From Bryobacteraceae bacterium (GTDB lineage Bacteria; Acidobacteriota; Terriglobia; Bryobacterales; Bryobacteraceae): a stretch of DNA of 64,000 nucleotides. A model generated the notes under the pieces. That model was given only the letters and a program-made list of their open reading frames with translations, made no database searches and was not told where the DNA came from. The number at the start of each line of letters is the position of its first letter. The stretch's first letter is position 1. The position numbers and the translations under genes are program-made. The stretch lies in the NCBI GenBank assembly GCA_019187195.1, contig JABAQT010000037.1, positions 1 to 64,000 of the forward strand. The letters run 5' to 3'. This document shows positions 44,729 through 52,919 of the stretch, in pieces.

Positions 44729-46416
44729 CAGAACCCGCCTCCGGAAGGTGTAGGCCGGGGAAGGGCGGGCGGAGAATCGAGGCCGGCCGGCTTTCGTTGA
44801 ATCTCTATTTCCGTGACCAGCAGAGCGGGAGAGACGGCGGAAACAGGAACATTGCCGGATTCGGCTCCGCAAATTCCATTGAAGACTTCGGGTTTGTCCG
44901 AAGTGGCAACGATCTTGGAGAAGCTGGCCAGGGGCGTGCCGACAATACTGACGCCGCGGACGAGTTCGTCGGGGCGGCCATCGGGATAGACGCGGTAGAC
45001 CAGGAGGGGGATGACGGTGAAGGCCTGCAGTCCCTGGCGGGCGGTAGTCGTAAACCCTCCCGTAACCTGCTCAAAATATAGGCCATATGGTTTACCCTGG
45101 CTCTTGATTTCGGCAATCAGCATGGTGCGCAGCTTTTCGCTCGAGACAGCCCGGGTGGACTCGACGATGAGGTTGGACTGGCGGGAAACGATCTCGGCTC
45201 CCGGCTGGCGGCGGCCATGGCCATTTGACCTGGGAAACCCTCGAATGGGCGACCGGGACATGAGGAAAGTCTTGAGAATGCCGTTCTCGACGGCGCGAAC
45301 CGGACGGGCCTTGACGCCTTCATCGTCGTAATCGTACCAGCCGTTGAGATCAACGCCACCGGCGGATCGAAGGGTCGGGTCGAAAGTGACGGAGAGGAAG
45401 CTGGGGAGGACTGGTTTGCCCAGGCTTTTCGTGAAAGTCTGCCCCTCGTTCTCATCCTTCTGGCGGTGTCCCTCGACGCGATGGCCGAAGATTTCATGGA
45501 AGAAGACGCCGGCAGCCGAACCGCTGAGGATGGCCGGGCCGACGAAGGGATCGACGGGCGGAGCCGCCATGAGGCCCGTGAGGTGGTTTGCCACCTTGAC
45601 GACGGCGGCCGCGATGGTGCTCTCGTTCGGAAGCCGGGCCGGCGTTTCGGCCTCGAAGGTATCGGTTGCCACCAGATCCATGCCATCACCGGCCTTGCCC
45701 TGGGCGGTAATGAGGATGCGGGCGAAAGAGCGGCCGTGGCGGAGACGCGTGCCCTCGGAGTTGACCAGATACTTTGTCTGCGCGTCCGCCACCACGGTCA
45801 CGTTCGAGGCGAGAATGCCGCGGTACTTGTTGAATTCGCCGGACCACTTCCGCACACGGGCCGCCCAGCCGCCGGCGTCGAAAGTGAACCGGACGGCCGG
45901 CGACTCGTGAACCTGCGGCTCCTCGATGGAAAAATCGCCCGAATCATCCTCTTCATTAGCCTTGACCTGGGCGTTCGCTTTGAGGCGGATGAGACGCTGG
46001 CTGGCGAGGCGATAGATGCGGTCCGTCTCCAGCCATGCGCGGCGGCGGATGGCATTGGCGTTGGTTTCGATGGGGAGTTGAACGCCGGCGGTGAATTGAG
46101 CGCGGTCACCGCGCATGCGGTGATAGTTGTCAAATTGCGGCGAACCGAGGCGAAGGGTGACGTCGAGGGAACGGGAACCGGAAGAGGAGGAGCGAACCAG
46201 GGCTCCGAATGTTGCCGTAACCGAGGCCGCCTGCTGGTCGACAGCTTCGTAGGCGAGGAAATAGGGAGCGGGGTCGGCCGATTTCAGAGCGGTGAAGTTA
46301 CGGTTGAGTTCCTGTTGGAGGATATCGAGAAGGGATGGGGACTGGGCGGTGAGAGATGGGGGGACGAGAAGGAGCAGGAAGAGGCGGCAGGGAGGCAACA
46401 CGCCCCAGCATAACAT
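44728..46416 (-). CDS. Exported TldD-like metallopeptidase
   Basis: A 562-residue protein with a signal peptide (LFLLLLVPPSLTAQ). The zinc-site motif HEIFGHRVEGHRQ matches the HExxxH of TldD proteases. Other family blocks are GVFFHEIFGHRVEG, SVTFDPTLRSAGGVDLNGWY and VKARPVRAVENGILKTFL. It likely degrades or trims peptides in the periplasm together with the TldE-like partner overlapping its stop. The LuxR gene lies 34 nt upstream on the same strand, so regulation or co-transcription is possible. Confidence 0.85.
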   Translation of the reverse strand: MLCWGVLPPCRLFLLLLVPPSLTAQSPSLLDILQQELNRNFTALKSADPAPYFLAYEAVDQQAASVTATFGALVRSSSSGSRSLDVTLRLGSPQFDNYHRMRGDRAQFTAGVQLPIETNANAIRRRAWLETDRIYRLASQRLIRLKANAQVKANEEDDSGDFSIEEPQVHESPAVRFTFDAGGWAARVRKWSGEFNKYRGILASNVTVVADAQTKYLVNSEGTRLRHGRSFARILITAQGKAGDGMDLVATDTFEAETPARLPNESTIAAAVVKVANHLTGLMAAPPVDPFVGPAILSGSAAGVFFHEIFGHRVEGHRQKDENEGQTFTKSLGKPVLPSFLSVTFDPTLRSAGGVDLNGWYDYDDEGVKARPVRAVENGILKTFLMSRSPIRGFPRSNGHGRRQPGAEIVSRQSNLIVESTRAVSSEKLRTMLIAEIKSQGKPYGLYFEQVTGGFTTTARQGLQAFTVIPLLVYRVYPDGRPDELVRGVSIVGTPLASFSKIVATSDKPEVFNGICGAESGNVPVSAVSPALLVTEIEIQRKPAGLDSPPALPRPTPSGGGF

Positions 46417-46450
46417 GGGGCCGGGGCGTGACAGCCGGAACGGACGGCGC

Positions 46451-47086
46451 TTAAGGAAGAGCCAGCAACCCCTTGTCCTTCATTCCGCTAAGGGCGAGGC
46501 CATATCGGCCGCGGACGCCGGTTTTTTCGAAGATATGCTTGAGATGTATCTTCACCGTGCCGGGGCGAATTCCGAGTTGGCGGGCGATTTCCTTGTTCTT
46601 GTAGCCCTGTTCGACGAGCTCCATTACCTGGTGTTCGCGGGGGGTAAGGTCGGAGCGGTGGTACTTGTCCTGCCTGGTGGACTCGCGGAAGAGGCTGTCC
46701 TCCATCCAGCTTGAACCGCTTGCGGCGGCCTGCAGGCAGGAGATGAGAACGCGCGAAGGGGCTGTCTTGCGAATGATTCCCTTTGCTCCGATTTGGAGAA
46801 AGCGGAGCGCCTCGGCCTCGGAGATGGAGAGGCCCCAGACGACAATGGCGGTCCCTTGCCCGCGAGAACGGTGTTCGGCGACCCATTCGAGGACCGCCTG
46901 GACTCCAAAGGACTTATCGACAACAAAGACGCGCGGGCGGGTGCGTTCCAGGAAGGCGGCTGCTTCGGAAAGCGAGGAAACGGAGCCGGTGAAGCGGAAA
47001 CCGGCGTGTTGAAGCAGGATGGACGCGAGGCCTTCGGCGGTGACCGGCTGGGTTTCGCAAACACCCACGGTGATCGGTTCTGACAT
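46451..47086 (-). CDS. NarL/LuxR-type regulator, paralogue of the Tad-operon regulator
   Basis: A 211-residue receiver plus LuxR-HTH protein (LTPREHQVMELVEQGYKNKE, then IRPGTVKIHLKHIFEKTGVR). The Asp (RVFVVDKSFG) and Lys (GIIRKTAP) of the receiver are kept, but the first acidic pair is reduced to one Glu in GVCETQP, exactly as in the protein at 32014-32712. It diverges from a CpaE-like gene across 136 nt containing repeated CTCTCA sites. It probably controls tldDE, the CpaE-like gene, or both. Confidence 0.85.
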   Translation of the reverse strand: MSEPITVGVCETQPVTAEGLASILLQHAGFRFTGSVSSLSEAAAFLERTRPRVFVVDKSFGVQAVLEWVAEHRSRGQGTAIVVWGLSISEAEALRFLQIGAKGIIRKTAPSRVLISCLQAAASGSSWMEDSLFRESTRQDKYHRSDLTPREHQVMELVEQGYKNKEIARQLGIRPGTVKIHLKHIFEKTGVRGRYGLALSGMKDKGLLALP

Positions 47087-47132
47087 TACGGTAACTTTGA
47101 CTCCTCCCTGGCGACACTTATCGGAAGCGGGT

Positions 47133-47170
47133 CTCTCAATCTTAGTGAGAGTTAAGGGGAACCGCTCTCA
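47133..47170. promoter_or_regulatory. Repeated CTCTCA sites in a divergent regulatory region
   Basis: CTCTCA (47133-47138) and its reverse complement TGAGAG (47146-47151) form an inverted repeat with a 7-nt spacer. A third copy, CTCTCA, is at 47165-47170. The cluster lies between the divergent LuxR-type and CpaE-like genes and could be an operator for the LuxR protein. Confidence 0.4.
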
Positions 47171-47222
47171 TGTTTTTGGTGGGAACGTCCGATCGAGGGG
47201 ATAGGTTTAGAGATTGTAACTC

Positions 47223-48449
47223 ATGGCTCGATCCGACATAGACGCCTTATCGGGAAGCTGGAAAGCACTCCTCATCACTCCAAACAAGACAATCGCAGGC
47301 GAACTGTCACCGATTCTGGCCCATCACTTGCCAAAGACGCCGGTGTTTGAAATGCAGTCCTACCCGGCGCGGCAGACGCTCGCCGAACTGGGAGGCTCGC
47401 AAGGGCCCAATCTCTGTTTTCTCGACCTGATCTCGGATGCGGAAAGGGCGCTGGCATTGATTGGAGAGCTGCTCGCTGTCCAACCCGTGGTGAAGATCGT
47501 CGTTCTGCTCGCCTACAAGAACCCGGACACGATCATGCGGGCGATGCGGCAGGGGGCGGTGGAGTTTCTGGTGCGGCCGTTCGATCCGGAGCAATTCGAT
47601 CATGCGGTGGAGCGGATCGCGTTGCTGCAGCGAATCGACAGCGGACCGGAAAAACAGGGGAAGGTAATCACCGTATTTCCGGCAAAAGGAGCGTGCGGGG
47701 CGACGACGATTGCGGCGAATCTGGCCCAGCATTACAAACGGGTGGGTCACAAGAAGATCCTGCTTGCCGACCTGGATCCGCTGACGGGCACGCTGTCCTT
47801 CCTGTTGAAGACGAAGTCGAAGTACAGCTTTCTGGACGCGCTGAACCGTTCGTCGTCGCTGGATGAAGACGTCTGGAAGGGAATCGTGACGCAGCATGTG
47901 GGGCTCGACGTCCTGTTGTCGCCGGAACAGGTGGATGAGGGATTGCACGAATTGCGCGACGCTTCAACGATCGTGGAGTTTGCGCGGGGCTACTACGATG
48001 TGGTGGTTTTCGACGCCGCCAGCGTATTCGGTGATTGGAACCTGACACTGGCGCGGAGCAGCGATGAGGTATTGCTGGTCACGACAAACGAGCTGCCCTC
48101 GCTCCAGGCCGCTCAGCGGGCAATGGACTATCTCGAGGCGAACCGTGTGAACCGGTCAAAGATCCGGCTTGTGGTGAACCGGTACAACAAGGAATTCGGG
48201 TTGGGCCGCGAGGTGATCGAGACGGCGCTACACTGCGACGTGTATCATGTGCTGCCGGGCGATAACGAATCCATTCACCGGGCGCTGATCGAAGGCAAGC
48301 CGGTGGCCTCGAACAGCAATTTCGGAAAAAGCCTGACGCATCTTGGAGACGCCTTGTGTCCCCGCGCGAAGGGCGCCGGACAGGCGGCCAGAAAAACATC
48401 CGCGCTGTCCGGACTCTTCTCCTCTTTCTTCTCGAAAACAGCGAATTAG
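47223..48449 (+). CDS. Second CpaE/TadZ-like ATPase
   Basis: A 408-residue protein with the same layout as CpaE in the Tad operon: a receiver-like N-terminal part (KALLITPNKTIAGELSPIL, NLCFLDLISDAERA, RQGAVEFLVRPFDPEQF) and a ParA/MinD ATPase (VFPAKGACGATTIAANLA as a deviant Walker A, ILLADLDPLTGTLSFLL). A C-terminal amphipathic end (GLFSSFFSKTAN) may touch the membrane. No other Tad gene is beside it. It may place a second surface structure or another envelope complex. Confidence 0.85.
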   Translation: MARSDIDALSGSWKALLITPNKTIAGELSPILAHHLPKTPVFEMQSYPARQTLAELGGSQGPNLCFLDLISDAERALALIGELLAVQPVVKIVVLLAYKNPDTIMRAMRQGAVEFLVRPFDPEQFDHAVERIALLQRIDSGPEKQGKVITVFPAKGACGATTIAANLAQHYKRVGHKKILLADLDPLTGTLSFLLKTKSKYSFLDALNRSSSLDEDVWKGIVTQHVGLDVLLSPEQVDEGLHELRDASTIVEFARGYYDVVVFDAASVFGDWNLTLARSSDEVLLVTTNELPSLQAAQRAMDYLEANRVNRSKIRLVVNRYNKEFGLGREVIETALHCDVYHVLPGDNESIHRALIEGKPVASNSNFGKSLTHLGDALCPRAKGAGQAARKTSALSGLFSSFFSKTAN

Positions 48450-48477
48450 TGAACAGACCGCGGCAAGCGGCCGGCCA

Positions 48478-48789
48478 TTACGGCCGAACCTGGGCGTCGT
48501 GTTTCTGCCGGTAGATCTGATGGCTGAGGGCGTTCCGCTGGCGGTTGATCGAGCGCCGCTCGCGCGGGGACAGGCCGTTGCCGGTGATGCGGTCGTGAGT
48601 GATCTCGCGATGCAGGGCACGCTCACGGGCCTGGAGACGGGCGGTTTCAAGCGGGGTGAGTTGACCGGAATGGACGCCTTGCCGGATTCTCTGTTGCTGG
48701 TTGACGCCGCGGGTGGCGATGGGGCCGGCGGCGTAGAGAGTGGCTCCGAGAATTGCTGTCAAGCTGACGGTTTTGATTAGGTTCATCAT
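48478..48789 (-). CDS. Small exported protein of a conserved unknown family
   Basis: A 103-residue protein with a signal peptide (IKTVSLTAILGATLYAAGP). It continues with a strongly charged helical region: QQQRIRQGVHSGQLTPLETA, RLQARERALHREI and LSPRERRSINRQRNALS, two similar Gln/Arg-rich repeats. Proteins of this form are widespread in Gram-negative genomes without an assigned function. GGAGG lies 10 nt before the ATG at 48789. It converges with the CpaE-like gene. Confidence 0.75.
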   Translation of the reverse strand: MMNLIKTVSLTAILGATLYAAGPIATRGVNQQQRIRQGVHSGQLTPLETARLQARERALHREITHDRITGNGLSPRERRSINRQRNALSHQIYRQKHDAQVRP

Positions 48790-48865
48790 TGTTTTTCAGC
48801 CTCCTGATTCTGCAAACTCGGGAACGCACTGAATGTTGCGGCCAGTGTTGCGAAAATGTCATGTC

Positions 48866-49069
48866 ATGGACCACGATTCGGAGGGTAGACGATTGAGGGT
48901 AGCGATGAGCCTGTATGGGGTGCTGGGGGTGCTGTCGCTGGCGACGCTGGAGGGGGCCATCCGGATGGTGACTTTGGTAGTGCTGGTCGGGTTCGCGGCG
49001 AAGACGTACATTGTGCATCTGAAGCGGAAGCAGGAGGCGGAAGGGGATGGGGATAATCGAAAGGACTAG
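48866..49069 (+). CDS. Possible small membrane protein
   Basis: A 67-residue frame starting MDHDSEGRRLRVAMSLYGVL, with two hydrophobic segments (SLYGVLGVLSLATL, MVTLVVLVGFAA) and a charged C-terminus (HLKRKQEAEGDGD). The membrane-like pattern in a GC-rich frame suggests a real gene, but there is no clear ribosome-binding site and the start could be later at the second Met. No family recognised. Confidence 0.4.
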   Translation: MDHDSEGRRLRVAMSLYGVLGVLSLATLEGAIRMVTLVVLVGFAAKTYIVHLKRKQEAEGDGDNRKD

Positions 49070-49449
49070 ACGGTAGCGGCCGATTCCACCCCCCAATACG
49101 GGGAGGGGGGAATAGGGCAAACGCAAATCTCGAATCAGCCATTTCCGGTCGATTTCCCTCTAGTTCAAGTTCCCTTCCCTCCGATAAGCTTATTCAAGAA
49201 ACTACAGACGAATAAGCGAGTTTCATTTTGGGACGGAACGTTCCACTCTGAAACGCTGATTCGGCTTTCTGATTTCATTTTGGTTTTTGCGGAGAGAAAT
49301 CAGCGAGCGGAGACGGCTTGTGCGCGATTTTGAGAACAATCCGGGACGCGGACTAAACACTGGTGCAGCACGGTGTTGGCGTTGGGTGACGCGGCAGGCT
49401 GGAGGACTGGAGGATGACTCTGTGAGCGCTTGGCGCACGGATTGCATCC
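49070..49449. other. 380-nt non-coding region upstream of the FliA-type sigma gene
   Basis: No convincing gene. The base composition is lower in GC than its surroundings. Features seen are a G-rich/C-rich pair near 49089-49110, the palindrome ggaacgttcc near 49232, and the direct repeat tttcattttgg at about 49221 and 49275. It probably holds promoters for the sigma factor gene. Confidence 0.5.
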
Positions 49450-50331
49450 ATGGGCGGGCGTAACGGTTGGTTGCACCGAAAAAAACGCCGCCGGTTCGAG
49501 GAAGAGATAGCCAGAGCGGAAAGGGAGAGACTCGAGGAAATGGGCACAGCGAAAGCGAAAATTCAAGACATGCGCGGTACGAACACCGTACAGAATCCAG
49601 TCACGCGGGCTTCGAAACGAGACCGCGTGGTATTGGAGCACTTGCCATTAGTGAAAGCGATCGCGGTTCGGGTGCACGAAAATCTGCCCGTGCACGTGGA
49701 CTTGGATGACCTGGTTCATGCGGGAATTCTGGGGCTGTTCGACGCCGCAAGCAAGTACAACCCCGACAAGAAGGTGGTGTTCTCAAGCTACGCCAAGCAC
49801 CGGATCAAGGGGGCGATACTCGACAGCCTGCGGCAGTTGGACTGGGCGTCGCGCGACCTGAGGCGGCGGCATAAGCAGGTGGAGGCGGCGACACGGGACC
49901 TGGCGGCGGCGCTGCAGCGCAATCCGACGGAGTCGGAAGTGGCCGAGAAACTGGGCGTGGAAGTGGAGCGGTGGCGGCAGATGATGCTGGACTTACGCAG
50001 CGTGGGGCTGGTATCGGCCAGTTCGCGGGCCAATGACCAGGATGATCTGCCGGCGCCGGATTTCCCGTCCAAGCCGGAGACGCAGCCTGACCGGATGTGC
50101 GCCCACCAGCAGTTGCGATCGGTGCTCGCGGACGCGATGAAGTCGCTGCCGGAGCGGTACCAGAAGGTGGTCCTGCTCTACTACACCAACGAACTGACGA
50201 TGAAGGAGATCGGCGGTTTGCTGGGCATCAATGAGAGCCGGGTCTCGCAAATTCACAAGTCCGCGCTCGAGAAGATGGCGGTGGTGCTGCAATCGAATGG
50301 AATTCATTCGGCATACGCCTTTGCCGACTGA
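49450..50331 (+). CDS. FliA/WhiG-type RNA polymerase sigma factor
   Basis: A 293-residue group 3 sigma factor. Region 2 is LVKAIAVRVHENLPVHVDLD followed by DLVHAGILGLFDAASKYNP and SYAKHRIKGAILDSLR; region 3 follows (LQRNPTESEVAEKLGV), and region 4 has SLPERYQKVVLLYYTNELTM and GINESRVSQIHKSALE. The family drives flagellar, sporulation or stress regulons. No flagellar gene is in the window. The start may be 49450 or the later ATG at 49540; the first 30 residues are very basic (RKKRRRFEEE). It converges with sppA, 2 nt apart. Confidence 0.88.
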   Translation: MGGRNGWLHRKKRRRFEEEIARAERERLEEMGTAKAKIQDMRGTNTVQNPVTRASKRDRVVLEHLPLVKAIAVRVHENLPVHVDLDDLVHAGILGLFDAASKYNPDKKVVFSSYAKHRIKGAILDSLRQLDWASRDLRRRHKQVEAATRDLAAALQRNPTESEVAEKLGVEVERWRQMMLDLRSVGLVSASSRANDQDDLPAPDFPSKPETQPDRMCAHQQLRSVLADAMKSLPERYQKVVLLYYTNELTMKEIGGLLGINESRVSQIHKSALEKMAVVLQSNGIHSAYAFAD

Positions 50332-50333
50332 GG

Positions 50334-52013
50334 TCAATTCACGTCGAGTCCGAAAGAAAGCCGTTTCCAGGCCACGGAGTGGAGACGCAGGAGCGGCGTC
50401 GAGCGGAGGAACGGCGCAAGCCTCTGTTCGAGGGAATGACGTAAGTCCGGAGGGGGAGGAAGAACGACCAGCCGGATCCGCTCCCGTGCAGGAATCGAGG
50501 CACGCTCCCTGGCAAGATCGATGGCGCGTTGAATTCCACCAAGATCATCGACGAGTCCGTTGTCCTTCGCTTCCGAACCGAGCCAGACGCGCCCCTGGGC
50601 AATACGGTCGATCTCGTCATACTTCTTTTTTCGCGAAGCGGCCACATGGCGGACAAAGTCCGCGTACATGGCTTCGAGTGATTGGCGGAGCTTACGGCGG
50701 CCCTCGGCGCTGAGCGGTTGCGCATCGGAATCAATGGCGGCGAAACGGCCGCGGGTATAAATCTCCTTGCGAATTCCGAGTTTGTCATAGAGGCCGGTGA
50801 GCGTGAGCTTGCCAAAGAAGACGCCGATGGAGCCGGTGATGGTCTCCGGGTAAGCGATCACCGTGGGGGCTCCCATGGCGAGAGCATAGCCGCCGCTCGC
50901 CGCGACACTGGACATGGAGACTATGACAGGTTTCGCGGCGGCGAGTCTTTGCACTTCCCTCGCCATTTCATCGGAGGCAATCGCGTCGCCTCCGGGGGAG
51001 TCGATGCGCAGGATGACGGCTTTAATGGAATCGTCCTCGCGCGCCTGTTTCAGGGTGGCGGCGAAGGATTCGGGATCGAGGACCTGTTCATCGATGAAAG
51101 GGATGGGAGAGCGGAGGATATCTCCCTCGGCGGCGATGAAGGCGATCTTCTGCTTTCCGCCGAGTCCGGGCGCCGGGGCGCGAACACGCTGGTAGTCGGC
51201 GGCGGAGAGTGTGGTGAGTTCCTGCTGGTGGAGCGCGGCGGCGAGTTCCGACCGGGTTTGATCCTCGTATTGGGCGGTGTCGATGAGGCCGGAAGAAAGG
51301 GCGGCGGCGGAAAGGAACGGGCCTTCATCGAGCAGTTGGCGGACTTGCTGAGGGGTGCGGTTGCGGCTTTGCGAGATTGCCGCGATGAGGGACGCGATCC
51401 GTGAATCGAGAAGATTGTTGATGACCTGCCGGGTCTCGGACGTGCTCGAAGAGCGGGTAAGAATGTCTGGGCCGTCCTTGTAACGGCCGATGCTTTCAAA
51501 CTCGGGGAGAATCCCGAGTTTGTCGAGGGCCAGGCGGCCGTAGGTGAGTTCGGCGCGAAGTCCCTTGAGGTCCACCATGCCGCCGGGAGAAGCGGCCAGT
51601 TTGCCGGCCGCCGTGGCGAGGTAATAATCGCGTGCCGTGGCGTTGCGCAAGTAGGCAGCCACGGGCTTGCCCGTCTTGCGGAACAGAAGCAGGGAATTGC
51701 GGATTTCGGCGAGTTGAGCCCAGCCGGCGGCCGGTCCTTCCGGGAATAGTAGGAGGGCCGCGATGCGCGGGTCGGCGGCGGCCTTTCCAACCGTTTCCCA
51801 GAGGCGAAGCGTGGTCCAGGGCCGTTCAGCGAAGGGGTACAGAGCCGGAGGCTCCTGTTCGTGAATGGTTCCGGATAGTCGAAGAACGAGCGTTGTGCCC
51901 CTGGCCACGGAAGGAGGGCGTTCCAGCCACCAGGGGATGAGCCAGAGGCTCGAGACGCACACGAGCAGGACGAGAAGCAGTCCCCCGAGGATACCGGCCA
52001 GAAAATTCCGCAT
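50334..52013 (-). CDS. sppA: Signal peptide peptidase SppA, long (67-kDa) type
   Basis: A 559-residue S49 protease with an N-terminal membrane anchor (FLAGILGGLLLVLLVCVSSL). The domain duplication typical of E. coli-type SppA is visible. The catalytic Lys lies in the first half (IGRYKDGPDILTR) and the Ser in the second (SSVAASGGYALAMGAP), followed by TITGSIGVFFGKL. It degrades released signal peptides in the membrane. A Tat-exported isomerase gene lies 17 nt upstream. Confidence 0.92.
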   Translation of the reverse strand: MRNFLAGILGGLLLVLLVCVSSLWLIPWWLERPPSVARGTTLVLRLSGTIHEQEPPALYPFAERPWTTLRLWETVGKAAADPRIAALLLFPEGPAAGWAQLAEIRNSLLLFRKTGKPVAAYLRNATARDYYLATAAGKLAASPGGMVDLKGLRAELTYGRLALDKLGILPEFESIGRYKDGPDILTRSSSTSETRQVINNLLDSRIASLIAAISQSRNRTPQQVRQLLDEGPFLSAAALSSGLIDTAQYEDQTRSELAAALHQQELTTLSAADYQRVRAPAPGLGGKQKIAFIAAEGDILRSPIPFIDEQVLDPESFAATLKQAREDDSIKAVILRIDSPGGDAIASDEMAREVQRLAAAKPVIVSMSSVAASGGYALAMGAPTVIAYPETITGSIGVFFGKLTLTGLYDKLGIRKEIYTRGRFAAIDSDAQPLSAEGRRKLRQSLEAMYADFVRHVAASRKKKYDEIDRIAQGRVWLGSEAKDNGLVDDLGGIQRAIDLARERASIPARERIRLVVLPPPPDLRHSLEQRLAPFLRSTPLLRLHSVAWKRLSFGLDVN

Positions 52014-52030
52014 TGCCGGGCGCAGAGCGG

Positions 52031-52885
52031 TCAGGCGCCTTCGAGGATAAGGTCGACGCGGCGGCTGACGTCCTTGAGATAGGCGGCATCCCCGGAGGCG
52101 AGTTCCACGGTGGCGGATCCCTTGTAGCCGATCCCGGAGAGTGCGTTGTGGACCTCGATCCAGTCAATCTCGCCGTCGCGGAGATTCACGAACTCAGCGA
52201 CACGTTTGGCGAACTTGAAATCCTTGAAATGGAGCTTGACGATGCGCTTGCCGAGCGTGCGGATCCAATCCTGCGGGTAGCCGTAGAGGACGACGTTGCC
52301 GACATCGAAATAAGCGCGCACCCAGGGGCTTTGAAAATCGTCGATGTAGCGGGCGAATTCGAGGGGGCTCAGGAGGAACTTGTTCCATACCTCCTCGACG
52401 GCGATAATAACCTTCAACTTTTCGGCCATGGGGATCATGCGGCGGATGCGCTCCTGGGAGCGCTGCCAGGCTTCGCCATAGCGTGTTTGCGGATTGACGA
52501 CGGCGGGAACCAGAAGGACGGTATCGGCTCCCCAGTCATGCGCGTTGCGCAGGCTGGTCTCCATGCCGGCGACGCACTTGCGGACCACTTCCGGGTCGGC
52601 GCTTGAAAGAGGGTAGCGCCAATGATCGCTGTTCATTACCGAATGAATGCGAAGCCCGGTGGTTTCAGAAGCCTTGCGCATCTCCGCCGCGGCGGCGGGG
52701 TCCGGTGTGGTGGGAAGTTCGATCTCCTCGAACCCGCAGTCCCTGGCGAGTTGAAACCGGTCCCGGATACTCAGATGAGAGGGCAGCATGCTGAGCAGCA
52801 CGGCCTTCCGGATGGGAAGACGGCGGGCGGCCGTGGCGGGCAGCGGAAGGAGAGAGGCGGCGGCGAGAAAAGCACGACGGTTCAT
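52031..52885 (-). CDS. Tat-exported sugar phosphate isomerase/epimerase-like protein
   Basis: A 284-residue xylose isomerase-like TIM barrel with a short twin-arginine leader (MNRRAFLAAASLLPLPATA). Barrel residues include CGFEEIELPTT, KVIIAVEEVWNKFLL (Glu ligand), VRAYFDVGNVVLYG (Asp), IVKLHFKDFK (His) and GSATVELASG (Glu). Substrate unknown. It resembles the cytosolic protein at 4353-5207 in fold but not in detail. Secreted copies often act with Gfo/Idh oxidoreductases such as the one at 32806-34107. Confidence 0.82.
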   Translation of the reverse strand: MNRRAFLAAASLLPLPATAARRLPIRKAVLLSMLPSHLSIRDRFQLARDCGFEEIELPTTPDPAAAAEMRKASETTGLRIHSVMNSDHWRYPLSSADPEVVRKCVAGMETSLRNAHDWGADTVLLVPAVVNPQTRYGEAWQRSQERIRRMIPMAEKLKVIIAVEEVWNKFLLSPLEFARYIDDFQSPWVRAYFDVGNVVLYGYPQDWIRTLGKRIVKLHFKDFKFAKRVAEFVNLRDGEIDWIEVHNALSGIGYKGSATVELASGDAAYLKDVSRRVDLILEGA

Positions 52886-52919
52886 AAAAAGTACCTTCGT
52901 GCGTCATTGTAACGCGCCG

